A stretch of 64,000 bases of DNA from an uncultured Flavobacteriales bacterium (GCA_905478295.1 CAJQHZ010000020.1:91095-155094), one strand, 5' to 3'. Positions 45,939 through 55,804 are shown, counted from the first letter of the stretch. Notes: generated from the letters alone by a model not told the origin. Numbers and translations are program-made.

Positions 45939-46398
45939 AATTCGTTATTCGAATGATGTTTCCACCATCAAACTGGCAGGAGAATTCTTTTACTGGAAGC
46001 GTGTAGGAAGTATCTATGCTCTGTCCATCCAATGCTTGATACTTATGGTCGTTGCAACCGCAGGTAAGATAGAGGTCACCCATGCTGCTGGTTAGCAGCC
46101 CGCAACCGTCATTCCAATGGTATGGACAAGCCAATTCATAGGCAGCAAAATCATAGTACTCTTGATCAAAATACCGACGGTAAATTAAGATGCCACTATG
46201 TCCCGCATTTGGGATGATTAATTGACCTCCTATGACGGTTAAATTAAAACTAGAGGGATCACTTAAATAGATGGTTTCATCAACTAAGGGTTCCGGAATA
46301 TCGTACTGAACGGAAGTGCTATTACACCCTGTAGCCATCAATATTAGGCCTAAAATCACTACTAATCCGCTGAAATTCAATAATATCCTCATTTTCAT
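45937..46398 (-). CDS. Rieske-like lipoprotein
   Basis: A 153-residue lipoprotein with a lipobox (MATGC near residue 25). The C-terminal half contains ELACPYHWNDGCGL near 88 and LTCGCNDHKYQALDGQ near 112. In Rieske proteins the [2Fe-2S] cluster is held by CxH and CxxH; here the first box reads CPYH and the second CGCNDH, so spacing is altered (His at +3, and C-N-D-H in the second). The general strand pattern and the Y-x-A-L-D-G turn resemble Rieske domains found in small Bacteroidota lipoproteins, but cluster binding is unproven. Confidence 0.6.
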   Translation of the reverse strand: MKMRILLNFSGLVVILGLILMATGCNSTSVQYDIPEPLVDETIYLSDPSSFNLTVIGGQLIIPNAGHSGILIYRRYFDQEYYDFAAYELACPYHWNDGCGLLTSSMGDLYLTCGCNDHKYQALDGQSIDTSYTLPVKEFSCQFDGGNIIRITN

Positions 46399-46426
46399 AC
46401 GCTATCGCAAGATAGGCACAAATTGG

Positions 46427-46459
46427 TTGTGGTTTCTGCCGGTCTACTTCTTATATTTA
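46427..46459 (+). promoter_or_regulatory. Probable promoter of the TonB-receptor operon
   Basis: TTG at 46427-46429 and TATATTTA at 46452-46459 (one mismatch to TAnnTTTG) are 22 bases apart, within the Bacteroidota range, and lie 22 bases ahead of the ATG at 46482. Confidence 0.45.
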
Positions 46460-46481
46460 CATCCTTTAGAACCCAAACGTA

Positions 46482-49400
46482 ATGCCAGATTCTATGGTTA
46501 AAAAAATACTCACGCTCGTTTTGACACTTAGTGTTGCGTTCAGTTTTGCGCAATCTCGTCCCGGATCTATCAAGGGAACGGTCAAGGATAAACGCACCGG
46601 TGAAGTCATTCCCTTCGCTACTGTAGTTGTAAAAGATCGCGACGTGGTCGTTACAACCGGTACTACGGATTTTGATGGAAAGTTCAATATCAACCCAGTA
46701 AGTGCTGGAGTGTATAATTTGACATGTAAGTTCATTGGGTATGCAGATTTCAATCTTAACGGTGTAACGGTGAATGCTGGAAAGCCGAAGGTTGTTAACT
46801 TCGACATGACTGTTGAATCAACGATGATTCAAGAGGTTACGGTCACTGCTCAAGAAGAGCTCATTGAAACGGGTAAAACCTCAGACATCGTTAGTGCAGA
46901 AGAAATTAAAAACCTTCCCTATCGTAACCTTAGTCAAATTGTAGGTACTACGGCAGGTGTCTTCCAGCAAGATGGTTCAGGTTCATTTAACGTTCGTGGT
47001 GCTCGTTCTTCAACCAACGTTATATTTATTGATGGTGTGAAAGTTCGTGGGGATGTCAATATTCCTCGTGATGCAATTCTCTCTACTGAGGTAATCACCG
47101 GTGGAGTTCCTGCCCAGTATGGTGATGTTACCGGAGGTGTGATTTCAACCACCACAAAAGGTCCCGCTCCTTATTACTTCGGTTCTTCTGAAGTCTTAAC
47201 CAGTTCGTTATTTGATCAATACCACTATAATTTGGGCGCGCTAACATTGGGTGGACCCATTATTAGAAGTAAATCTGGTCAACCTATTGTAGGTTTCCTT
47301 CTTGCTTCAGAATTCCAATACAACAAAGACGGTTCACCGAGATCATTGGCCACCTATAAAGTGAACGATGATAAATTGGCAGAATTGCAAGCAAACCCAT
47401 TGACGCCAGCTTCTAGCGGCTTCGGGGTGTTAAATTCTGCAGATTTCCTGACAGCGAATGATTTAGTCACTCAGAATTTCCGCGAAAACGTGGCGAGTAC
47501 GGCGGTACGTATGTCGGGCAATTTAAAATTTGTGACTTCAGAAAAAACCACATTAACTGTAGGTGGACGTTTCAATTTACGTCGCGGACGCTCAGGAAGT
47601 CGATTCAACGAATTAATGAATTACGATAATAACGCTGAATATTTCCGTCAGGACTGGTCGACTTACGTCCGTTTTCAGCAGCGTTTCGGTAATGCAACAG
47701 ACTCCTCAAATTCATTGATTCGCAATGCATTCTATACCATTCAAATGGATTTCACGCGCAACACTGGTTTCAACAGAGATGCGCGTCACAAAGAAAATTT
47801 CTTCAACTACGGTCATATAGGTAAATTTAAAACTACTTACCGTCCGCTATACAATTTGGGAACAGATACCATCACTGATCCAAATGACCCAAATTTTGGA
47901 AAGGTAATGGATGCCTACACTCAAGCGGTATGGCAGAGTGTTAAAGTGGATTACACACCTTCAGACAATAACCCAATCTTAGCAAACTACACTTCGAATT
48001 TCTTCAATTTTGTAGAAACTAGTTCGATTTTCAATAATGCACGCTCACTTGAGGATATTCGTGCAGGTGGCGGATTACTCAACGGTGATCAACCGTCGAG
48101 TGTATACGGTCTTTGGGGTAATGTCGGTGTCAATCAGAGTGGTTACAGTAAATTCTTGAACGACCAGTTCCGCATAACGGCTTCCTCAACTTTCGACATT
48201 GGTGATCATGCCCTTATCGTTGGTGTGGAATACGAGCAGCGTTTTGACCGTTCGTACGGTCTAGGAACAACGGGGTTATGGACCTTAATGCGCTTGTTGC
48301 AGAACGATGCCATTCGAGAATTGGACCTTAATAATCCGGTGGCTTCTTATGATAACAATGGCGTTTTCCAAGACACACTGTCCTACAACAGATTGTTTGA
48401 TGCAGGTAAGCCTAGAACCTTTGACCGCAAGTTGCGCGAGGCCTTAGGATACGACCCGAACGGTACGGAGTGGCTAGATATAGACAGCTACGACCCTTCA
48501 ACCTTTAATTTAGATATGTTCTCGGCAAATGAGCTATTGAATATTGGTTCCAATGCTTATGTAAGTTACTATGGTTTCGATTATTTAGGGAATCAATTAA
48601 CAACGCGTCCTTCTCTGAACGATTTTTACGGAACAGATGCACAGGGAAATTCCAAGCGTTTGATAGGAGCATTTGAACCTATTTATATGGCCGGTTACAT
48701 ACAGGATCAATTCACCTATGAAGATTTATTCTTTAACATCGGGGTACGTGTTGACCGTTTTGATGCAAACCAGTCCGTTTTAGCAGATCCATTTGTGCTC
48801 TACCCAGCTTACACTGTAGGAGATTTGGCCAGCACCGCTCTAGCAGGTGCTCAGGTACCTAGCGGTATGAGTGAGGATGCAGTCGTTTATGTAGATGATC
48901 AGGAAAATCCATCGACTATCGTGGGTTACCGTGACGGATTTACTTGGTACACTGCAGACGGTGATGTTGAGGCAAACCCTAAAAATATAGCAGATGCCAG
49001 TGGCGGTATCAAGCCATTCCTGAAGCAACCAGGGGTAGAGGAGCAAAAATTGTCCGTAACGGCGAACGAAAGTTTCAAGGACTATGCGCCTCAAGTCACC
49101 GTGAGTCCACGTGTATCTTTCCAATTCCCTATATCGGATGAGGCTGAATTCTTTGCACATTACGATATCTTAGTTCAACGTCCAGATCCAGGACTGAACC
49201 GTATGAATCCGATTACATATTTGCAACTAGAGAATGGCGACAACGGAGATATTCTTGCGAATCCAGATCTTAAGCCTCAACGCACAACGGATTACGAAAT
49301 AGGTTTCCGCCAAGTGCTAAATGAGAATAGTGCATTGAAATTAAGTGCATTTTACAAGGAACAGCGTGATATGATGCAGACTGTAAGTTTGACAGAGGCT

Positions 49401-50141
49401 TATCCAATAACTTACATTGCTTACGGAAATCTAGATTTTGCCACTTCTAAAGGCTACACCGTTGCTTACGAGCTTCGAAGAACGGGGAATGTTCGTATGA
49501 ATGCGAACTATACACTTCAATTTGCAGATGGTACTGGTTCGGGTGCGAACTCAGGTGCGAACATCGCACGTTCTGGGCAGCCTAACTTACGTTATATACT
49601 TCCGTTGACATTCGATTCACGTCACCAAGTAGTGATGAATATGGATTACCGCTACGGTGGTGGACCAGCGTACAATGGCCCAGTATTCTTTGGAAAGCGT
49701 ATCCTTGAAAATGCAGGTATCAACGTGGTCTTGAATGCGAATTCAGGTACGCCATATACCCGTCGTGGACTTGCCTTTGGTCTCACAGATGCAGCTACGC
49801 CTATCACGGGTAATATTAATGGTTCACGCTTGCCGTGGAGTTTCAGAATTGATGCTACAGCAAATAAAGTCTGGAATTTCAAGAGAGACGCTACATTTAG
49901 CAACTTTGAAGTATATGTGCAACTATTGAACGCTCTGAACACACAAAACGTCTTAGGGGTTTACTCTTTTACAGGGTCTCCAGCGGACGACGGATACTTG
50001 AGTTCGCCTCAAGGACAAAATGCGGTACAGTTCCAGACGAACGCACAATCGTTTGCGGATCTGTATAACATAAGTTTAGCTAACCCAGGACTATACAGTT
50101 TACCACGTCGAATCCGTTTGGGGTTGCGTGTAGGATTATAA
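46482..50141 (+). CDS. TonB-dependent receptor with carboxypeptidase-regulatory-like domain
   Basis: A 1219-residue outer-membrane receptor. ATG at 46482 or at 46494 both fit; the latter gives a tighter signal peptide (VKKILTLVLTLSVAFSFAQ). Residues about 28-110 are a CarboxypepD_reg-like beta-sandwich (GSIKGTVKDKRTGEVIPFATVVV). A plug follows: SAEEIKNLPYRNLSQIV, FNVRGARSSTNVIFIDGVKV, PAQYGDVTGGVIST. The remainder is a 22-strand-type barrel with many aromatic-flanked strands ending in GLRVGL. There is no SusD homologue next door; instead a large T9SS protein follows after 24 bases. Confidence 0.93.
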   Translation: MPDSMVKKILTLVLTLSVAFSFAQSRPGSIKGTVKDKRTGEVIPFATVVVKDRDVVVTTGTTDFDGKFNINPVSAGVYNLTCKFIGYADFNLNGVTVNAGKPKVVNFDMTVESTMIQEVTVTAQEELIETGKTSDIVSAEEIKNLPYRNLSQIVGTTAGVFQQDGSGSFNVRGARSSTNVIFIDGVKVRGDVNIPRDAILSTEVITGGVPAQYGDVTGGVISTTTKGPAPYYFGSSEVLTSSLFDQYHYNLGALTLGGPIIRSKSGQPIVGFLLASEFQYNKDGSPRSLATYKVNDDKLAELQANPLTPASSGFGVLNSADFLTANDLVTQNFRENVASTAVRMSGNLKFVTSEKTTLTVGGRFNLRRGRSGSRFNELMNYDNNAEYFRQDWSTYVRFQQRFGNATDSSNSLIRNAFYTIQMDFTRNTGFNRDARHKENFFNYGHIGKFKTTYRPLYNLGTDTITDPNDPNFGKVMDAYTQAVWQSVKVDYTPSDNNPILANYTSNFFNFVETSSIFNNARSLEDIRAGGGLLNGDQPSSVYGLWGNVGVNQSGYSKFLNDQFRITASSTFDIGDHALIVGVEYEQRFDRSYGLGTTGLWTLMRLLQNDAIRELDLNNPVASYDNNGVFQDTLSYNRLFDAGKPRTFDRKLREALGYDPNGTEWLDIDSYDPSTFNLDMFSANELLNIGSNAYVSYYGFDYLGNQLTTRPSLNDFYGTDAQGNSKRLIGAFEPIYMAGYIQDQFTYEDLFFNIGVRVDRFDANQSVLADPFVLYPAYTVGDLASTALAGAQVPSGMSEDAVVYVDDQENPSTIVGYRDGFTWYTADGDVEANPKNIADASGGIKPFLKQPGVEEQKLSVTANESFKDYAPQVTVSPRVSFQFPISDEAEFFAHYDILVQRPDPGLNRMNPITYLQLENGDNGDILANPDLKPQRTTDYEIGFRQVLNENSALKLSAFYKEQRDMMQTVSLTEAYPITYIAYGNLDFATSKGYTVAYELRRTGNVRMNANYTLQFADGTGSGANSGANIARSGQPNLRYILPLTFDSRHQVVMNMDYRYGGGPAYNGPVFFGKRILENAGINVVLNANSGTPYTRRGLAFGLTDAATPITGNINGSRLPWSFRIDATANKVWNFKRDATFSNFEVYVQLLNALNTQNVLGVYSFTGSPADDGYLSSPQGQNAVQFQTNAQSFADLYNISLANPGLYSLPRRIRLGLRVGL

Positions 50142-50165
50142 TAAAGAAGCATAGGAAAACAGCAT

Positions 50166-53100
50166 ATGAAAAGAGTTTATCTCCTTTTACTTTCAACCGC
50201 TCTCGCTTTACCACTTTCAGCACGTGAAGTGCAAGGTGCGAACAAGACTACTCAGACAACGGGCTCTATGAAGACCGTCGAAGAATTGTGTCAGCCTTCG
50301 AAAGCGCAAAGTGATTTAAGTATTAATAATGTTAGAGCTACCATATTAGGTGGTGGCGATATGTGGTGGGATTTGAACACCGCACGTTACGAAGTACCAA
50401 AGGGATCTAATAAGCATTCCATGTTTGCAGGTTCATTGTGGCTTGGTGGTGTAGATGAGGGTAACCAATTAAAGTTGGCTGCCATGACCTACCGTCAATC
50501 GGGTAACGATTACTGGCCAGGTCCGCTAACGAGTGATGGTACAGCTTCTACAAACAAAGAAATCTGTGATAAATACGACCGTCATTGGATCATTTACCGA
50601 GAGGAAGTTGATATCCACAAAGCGTGGTTGGAGTGTTTAGACGATCCTAACTGTGACGAAACGGAATTGTTCCCTGGCTATGAAAGTCAAATTCCCGAGT
50701 CTATTAAAGATTGGCCGGGTAATGGAGTTGATGGAGAATTACCTTACCAATTGGCTCCATTTATTGATCGCGATGGCGATGGGGTCTACGATTTCCTTGT
50801 AGATTATCCGGCCTATGACATCGACAAAGAGTACGATTGTCGCGATAAAGAGACAGATGTGCTCTACGGTGATCAAACCATCTGGTGGGTCTACAACGAC
50901 CGTGGAAACGTACATACGGAATCGCAAGCCGGAGCGCTAGGTTTCGAAATTCGTGCCCAAGCATTTGCTTTTTCTACCAACGATGAGGTGAACAACATGA
51001 CGTTCAATAACTACCGCATCATCAACCGTTCGACTTTCCGTTTGACGAATACGTACTTCTCAACTTGGTTTGATCCGGATTTAGGAAACTACACCGATGA
51101 TATCATTGGTTGTGATATTGCACGTGGTTTAGGTTACTGTTACAATTCAGATACTGAAGATGAAGGTCCATTAGGTTACGGTTTGAACCCGCCAGCGGTA
51201 GGGTTTGACTTCTTCCAAGGTCCATTTGCAGATTACTATGACGGTATCGATAACGACCGTGACGGTTGCGTAGATGGGGTAAAAGATCCAGAAACTGGAT
51301 TGTGTGTGGCCGAAGATCCAGCGACCGGTGTGAATGAGCGTATCATCATGAGTCACTTCATGTACTACAACAATACAGCTTCAAATATTTCAGGTAACCC
51401 AGACAATGCGACACACTTCTACAACTACATGCGTGCGCTATGGAAAAACGGTTCCGAATTGATTATCGAAACGCCTTCAGGTCCAGGTGATCAGGGGAAT
51501 GGTGACGGTTTCGTTGCATCGGGTAGCGGTACTTCAACCCAGTTTGCTTACCCAGGAATGTCCTACGATACGACCGGAGCCTACCCTCCTTATGCAGCTG
51601 TAAACTGGTGGGAGAGCCCTGCAAATAAGGAAGATAAGCGTGGTTTGCACAGCGCTGGTCCATTCTCATTGGCTCCAGGTGCATTAAACTTCGTAACTAC
51701 TGGTGTAGTTTGGGAACGTGACCTTATCAATAATGATCTATTTGCATCCGTAGAAAAGGTGATTATTGCGGATGATAAGGCACAGAAACTCTTTGATAAC
51801 TGTTTCCAAGTATTGAATGGTCCGGATGCTCCGGATGTGGAAATTCAAGAATTGGACCGTGAACTTATTTTGAAGTTAACTTACGGACCAGGTAGTAATA
51901 ATGAAGCATTTAGCTATCGTGAGCGTGATCCACTAATTACAGTTAGTCCAGACGATCGCGATTCTATTCTAAATGTAAATCCAGATTATTTTGACTACAA
52001 ATTTGAAGGGTTCCAGATTTTCCAATTAGCGAATAGCGACGTAAGTATTTCTGATATCTACGATCCAACGCAGAGTCGTCTAGTCGCGCAGTGTGATGTA
52101 AAAAATGGTCTTACGCAACTAATCAACTGGGAAGTAGATCCAGATTTGAATGCGCTTGTGCCACAGGACATGACGCTAACGACCAATAATGGTGGTGTAT
52201 TTACATCTTTCCAGATAGGTGAAGACGTATTTGCCACAGGTGATCGTTCATTGATCAACCATAAGGAATACTACTTTACGGTCATCGCCTATGGACAGAA
52301 CCAATATCAAGTGTTTAATCCGACAATAGCGTCAGGTGGTCAGAAAATTCCATTTTTAGCAGGTCGTCGTAATATTAAAACCTACACAGCTATTCCTCAT
52401 CAGATCGATTCTGAAAAGGGAGGAACCATTCAGGTAGCACAATATGGAGACGGACCAGAAATCACCCGTTTAGACGGCGTCGGTAACGGTGGCGGTGAAC
52501 TTGAACTTACTTTAACAGAAGTGAAAGACATCATGGACGGTAACGGTAGTGGTCAACCGACGTATATGGGAGGTTTAGGACCTGTAGCGATTAAGGTTGT
52601 TGATCCGCTAGAAGTGAAAAATGGAGAATACACGTTAACGCTTGATGGTGCCAATGGAAACGCACAATGGGAAATTACGGATGGAGCCGGTACTGTTATA
52701 GCTTCGGCGGATACTACCATCTCATTCTACAACGAACAAATTATTCCAGACTTAGGACTATCCGTTGCGATGCAACAAGCTCCAGCACCGGGTGGTGATG
52801 ATGAAGGCACCTATGATAATGGAGTGATTTTCTCCGAAATCATTTACGAAGACCCTTCAAAGGAATGGTGGTCAGGAATTAGTGACGATAAAAGCTACAC
52901 TCCTTATAACTGGATCTTAGCTGGAACAAACAGTTATCCAACAGAAGAGCCTGCTACGTTGTACCCCGATCAAGATGGCGATGCAAAAGGGTATTTTGAA
53001 AATATTGTAGAAGGCACTTGGGGTCCTTACATGTATGCTTCTGCAAACAACCGCTCCGTTGTTAATGGTTATGATAATTATGGCATGGGACCTGCGCAGA

Positions 53101-54188
53101 GCATTGGTAGAAATCTCAATGATGCTTCTGATCTTCATTCTGTAGATATTGTCTTCACAACAGATGTGAGTAAATGGACCCGTGTTCCAGTCTTCGAAAT
53201 GGCTGAAGATGCAGCATTGAGCGAGCACGGCGATAAGAAAATGACGCAGCGCCAAGATACTTCTTGGACCCTTGAAAATGGGTCTTTAAAAAGAGCACCA
53301 GGTCTAGAGCCAGGTTGGTCTTACTTCCCTGGATATGCGATAGACATTGAAACGGGTAAGCGTTTGAATATGGCTTTTGGTGAGAACTCATGGTTGCCAG
53401 GTGAAAACGGTAATGATATGTTGTGGAACCCAACGGATAGAGAATTCTTACCACCAGGAAACACTGTAAATGGCGGTTATGTCTTTGGTGGACAGCACGT
53501 GATCTATGTCTTTGCTGATGAAGATAAGATTAGCGGGTCGACAACTGATCTTGAATACCAGGGCGCTAATCCAAATGATTGGCCTTTGAAAGACCTTATG
53601 GCGGACCTCGTAAAAACAGGAGGTTTAGGAAATATAGCGAAAGCAAATTTCTGGAGAGCTTGTCGTTGGATAGGTATGCCGACCTTACGTAGAGGATTAG
53701 ATTTCGATCCGTATACAGAATTACCGACTCAAACACGCATTCGTATCCGCATGAATTCAGCCTATTCGAACAGAACATTGGCCGACGGCCCTAATGGCGG
53801 TAACCCACAGTTTCTGTTTAACACTGCTAATATTGCGACTAGAACTTACCAGGATACCATTGGTAAAAGTGCAATGGAGACTATTCGTGTAGTACCTAAT
53901 CCATACTATGGGTTTAGCACTTATGAAGCATCCCAGTTAGATAATCTTGTTAAGATTACTAATTTACCAGAAACGTGTACTATAAGTATCTTTACACCGA
54001 ACGGTACCCTGATTCGTCAGATCCGCAAGGACAATAGTATGACTTACGTGGAATGGGATTTAAAAAACACCTACAGTGTGCCTATTGCGTCCGGCGTTTA
54101 TATTATCCACGTTGATGCTGGCGAGCTCGGTGAAAAAATTGTGAAATGGTTCGGCGCGTTACGTCCGGTCGATTTGAACTCATTCTAA
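50166..54188 (+). CDS. Large T9SS-secreted protein with Ca-binding-like loops
   Basis: A 1340-residue exported protein with signal peptide (residues 1-20, ending LSAREVQG). I do not recognise an enzyme domain. It has long Gly/Asp/Asn-rich beta segments, Asp-rich loops DRDGDGVYDF near 200 and DGIDNDRDGCVDG near 358 like EF-hand or thrombospondin-type-3 calcium sites, several CxxxxC pairs in the first 400 residues, and many WW/YY aromatics. The last 100 residues (VVPNPYYGFSTYEAS ... FTPNGTLIRQI ... SGVYIIHVDAGELGEKIVKWF) are a T9SS/FlgD-like C-terminal domain. It is sandwiched between a TonB receptor and a PorV/PorQ-family protein in one operon. Confidence 0.85.
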   Translation: MKRVYLLLLSTALALPLSAREVQGANKTTQTTGSMKTVEELCQPSKAQSDLSINNVRATILGGGDMWWDLNTARYEVPKGSNKHSMFAGSLWLGGVDEGNQLKLAAMTYRQSGNDYWPGPLTSDGTASTNKEICDKYDRHWIIYREEVDIHKAWLECLDDPNCDETELFPGYESQIPESIKDWPGNGVDGELPYQLAPFIDRDGDGVYDFLVDYPAYDIDKEYDCRDKETDVLYGDQTIWWVYNDRGNVHTESQAGALGFEIRAQAFAFSTNDEVNNMTFNNYRIINRSTFRLTNTYFSTWFDPDLGNYTDDIIGCDIARGLGYCYNSDTEDEGPLGYGLNPPAVGFDFFQGPFADYYDGIDNDRDGCVDGVKDPETGLCVAEDPATGVNERIIMSHFMYYNNTASNISGNPDNATHFYNYMRALWKNGSELIIETPSGPGDQGNGDGFVASGSGTSTQFAYPGMSYDTTGAYPPYAAVNWWESPANKEDKRGLHSAGPFSLAPGALNFVTTGVVWERDLINNDLFASVEKVIIADDKAQKLFDNCFQVLNGPDAPDVEIQELDRELILKLTYGPGSNNEAFSYRERDPLITVSPDDRDSILNVNPDYFDYKFEGFQIFQLANSDVSISDIYDPTQSRLVAQCDVKNGLTQLINWEVDPDLNALVPQDMTLTTNNGGVFTSFQIGEDVFATGDRSLINHKEYYFTVIAYGQNQYQVFNPTIASGGQKIPFLAGRRNIKTYTAIPHQIDSEKGGTIQVAQYGDGPEITRLDGVGNGGGELELTLTEVKDIMDGNGSGQPTYMGGLGPVAIKVVDPLEVKNGEYTLTLDGANGNAQWEITDGAGTVIASADTTISFYNEQIIPDLGLSVAMQQAPAPGGDDEGTYDNGVIFSEIIYEDPSKEWWSGISDDKSYTPYNWILAGTNSYPTEEPATLYPDQDGDAKGYFENIVEGTWGPYMYASANNRSVVNGYDNYGMGPAQSIGRNLNDASDLHSVDIVFTTDVSKWTRVPVFEMAEDAALSEHGDKKMTQRQDTSWTLENGSLKRAPGLEPGWSYFPGYAIDIETGKRLNMAFGENSWLPGENGNDMLWNPTDREFLPPGNTVNGGYVFGGQHVIYVFADEDKISGSTTDLEYQGANPNDWPLKDLMADLVKTGGLGNIAKANFWRACRWIGMPTLRRGLDFDPYTELPTQTRIRIRMNSAYSNRTLADGPNGGNPQFLFNTANIATRTYQDTIGKSAMETIRVVPNPYYGFSTYEASQLDNLVKITNLPETCTISIFTPNGTLIRQIRKDNSMTYVEWDLKNTYSVPIASGVYIIHVDAGELGEKIVKWFGALRPVDLNSF

Positions 54189-54201
54189 GCGAAAAAGACC
54201 T

Positions 54202-55245
54202 ATGAAATTGAAATCTTATATCGCAGCTTTTCTTTCTGTAGCCTTAATGGGTACAGCGAATGCAGGTAACCCTCAACGTGCAGGTTCTGCAGGTGCGGGC
54301 GAATTATTAATAAATCCTTTTGCACGCTCTGCAGGGTGGGGTTCAGTGAACGTAGCAGGTGCTACGGGGATGGACGCGACTTTCTTGAATATTGCGGGTA
54401 TCGCTGCGACGGATCTGAACACACAAGTCACCTTCAACAACACCCAGTGGTTGGTTGGTGCGGGCATTAATATGAACGGAGCTTCACTCATTCAGCGTGT
54501 AAGTGATGTAGGTGTGCTTAGCATAGGTTTATCCGCTTTTGATTACGGCCAGTGGGAAGTAACTACGGAAGACCAGCCGGAAGGAACCGGTGCAACTATT
54601 AGCCCTCAGAGTTTGATTATCAACATGGGGTACGCTCAGAAGTTTACTGAAAATATTTATGGAGGGGTGAACGTGAAGCTTTACAGTAGCTCTATTTCTA
54701 ATTTGAATACCAATGGTGTTTGCTTTGATGCAGGTGTGCAGTACCGTACTGGAGAGGAAGACCGATTCAAATTTGGTATTACCTTGAAAAACGTTGGACC
54801 TAGTATCACCTACCAGGGTGATGGATTGGGTATTACCTTACCGGTACCTACCTATGGTGTAGCCTATTCACAGACGTTTGAAAGCCGTTCTGCTAAGTTT
54901 GAATTACCTACGCAATTAAGTATTGGTGGCTCCTACGATTGGTTCTTGGCTAATGGTAAAGTGACTGGTGCGTTGAACTTTAGCTCAAATTCCTTTGAGA
55001 AAGATACCTACCATGCTGGAGTTCAATACAGCTTAAAGGACTTATTCCAAGTACGCGTTGGCTACAAAGCCTTCGATAATCGTGCAGACGATCTAGGAAC
55101 AAGTGCCATCTCAGGAATCTGTGGTGGATTTAGCTTTAATGTACCTACAAGTGATGAAGGTAGCTTCGCTATAGATTATTCGTACCGCGGTACGACATCG
55201 GCATTCGGAGGTATTCACTCTATTGGTGTGCGCATCAACTTGTAA
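54202..55245 (+). CDS. PorV/PorQ-family outer-membrane protein
   Basis: A 347-residue barrel with signal peptide (residues 1-20, ending NAG). Pattern AGSAGAGELLINPFARSAGWGSVNVAGATGMDATFLNIAGIA (split across residues 28-70) is the FadL-like start seen in the PorV/PorQ family, with GELLINP and NIAG as typical hits. The barrel ends in SIGVRINL. PorV shuttles sorted T9SS cargo to the attachment complex; this copy adjoins a T9SS substrate, so it may be a dedicated partner. It is the third gene of the operon, 13 bases after the previous stop. Confidence 0.85.
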   Translation: MKLKSYIAAFLSVALMGTANAGNPQRAGSAGAGELLINPFARSAGWGSVNVAGATGMDATFLNIAGIAATDLNTQVTFNNTQWLVGAGINMNGASLIQRVSDVGVLSIGLSAFDYGQWEVTTEDQPEGTGATISPQSLIINMGYAQKFTENIYGGVNVKLYSSSISNLNTNGVCFDAGVQYRTGEEDRFKFGITLKNVGPSITYQGDGLGITLPVPTYGVAYSQTFESRSAKFELPTQLSIGGSYDWFLANGKVTGALNFSSNSFEKDTYHAGVQYSLKDLFQVRVGYKAFDNRADDLGTSAISGICGGFSFNVPTSDEGSFAIDYSYRGTTSAFGGIHSIGVRINL

Positions 55246-55257
55246 TAGATAAAATAC

Positions 55258-55265
55258 TAACTTTG
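55258..55265 (+). promoter_or_regulatory. -7 element before greA
   Basis: TAACTTTG fits TAnnTTTG exactly and lies 50 bases before the ATG at 55316. A terminator-like hairpin lies between the two. A -33 TTG at 55240 is only 15 bases away, so spacing is poor. Confidence 0.45.
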
Positions 55266-55273
55266 TACCTACA

Positions 55274-55301
55274 GGAGAGGCCATTATGGCCTCTTTTTTA
55301 G
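55274..55301 (+). terminator. Terminator-like hairpin in the greA leader
   Basis: AGAGGCCA, TTA loop, TGGCCTCT, then T-run to 55299. Perfect 8-base-pair stem. It ends the porV-like operon, but also falls downstream of the candidate greA -7 element and upstream of greA, so it could attenuate greA transcription. Confidence 0.85.
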
Positions 55302-55315
55302 TAATACCATTGACT

Positions 55316-55792
55316 ATGTCATCAGTAAGTTATTACACAGCAGAAGGGCTTAAAAACCTTAAGGCAGAATTGGAACACATGAAGAATGTGGAGCGCCCTA
55401 AAATCTCGCAGCAGATTGGAGAAGCGAGAGATAAGGGAGATCTTAGTGAAAACGCAGAATACGATGCGGCCAAAGAGGCGCAAGGCATGCTTGAGATGAA
55501 AATCTCAAAGCTTGAAGATACGCTCGCTGGTGCTCGGGTTCTGGATACGGCAAATATTGACCTTTCTAAGGTTGGTGTGCTGACAAAGGTGAAATTGAAA
55601 AATGTCACTAACGGTGCCACTATGTTTTACAGTTTGGTCGCAGAGAAAGAAGCCGATATTAAGCAAAGCAAGATTTCTGTATCTAGTCCTATAGGTAAAG
55701 GCTTATTAGGTAAGAAGGTCGGAGAGATTGCGGAAATCCAAGTCCCACGCGGGGTAATGAGTTTTGAGATCTTAGAGATCACCTCGGTATAA
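55316..55792 (+). CDS. greA: Transcription elongation factor GreA
   Basis: Rescues backtracked RNA polymerase by stimulating transcript cleavage. The start at 55316 gives 158 residues, the exact GreA length; an in-frame ATG at 55286 would add ten residues encoded over the terminator hairpin and is unlikely. Residues 5-75 are the coiled-coil with the acidic tip (ARDKGDLSENAEYDAAKEAQG), residues 85-158 the FKBP-like domain with SVSSPIGKGLLGKKVGE and the closing FEILEIT. All motifs intact. HIT gene follows after 12 bases. Confidence 0.95.
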   Translation: MSSVSYYTAEGLKNLKAELEHMKNVERPKISQQIGEARDKGDLSENAEYDAAKEAQGMLEMKISKLEDTLAGARVLDTANIDLSKVGVLTKVKLKNVTNGATMFYSLVAEKEADIKQSKISVSSPIGKGLLGKKVGEIAEIQVPRGVMSFEILEITSV

Positions 55793-55804
55793 AAAGATCG
55801 AGCG

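Noticed and set aside
55286..55315. Upstream ATG for greA, preceded by AGGAG
   Set aside because: It lies within the terminator hairpin and would add ten hydrophobic residues to a 158-residue GreA of exact standard length.
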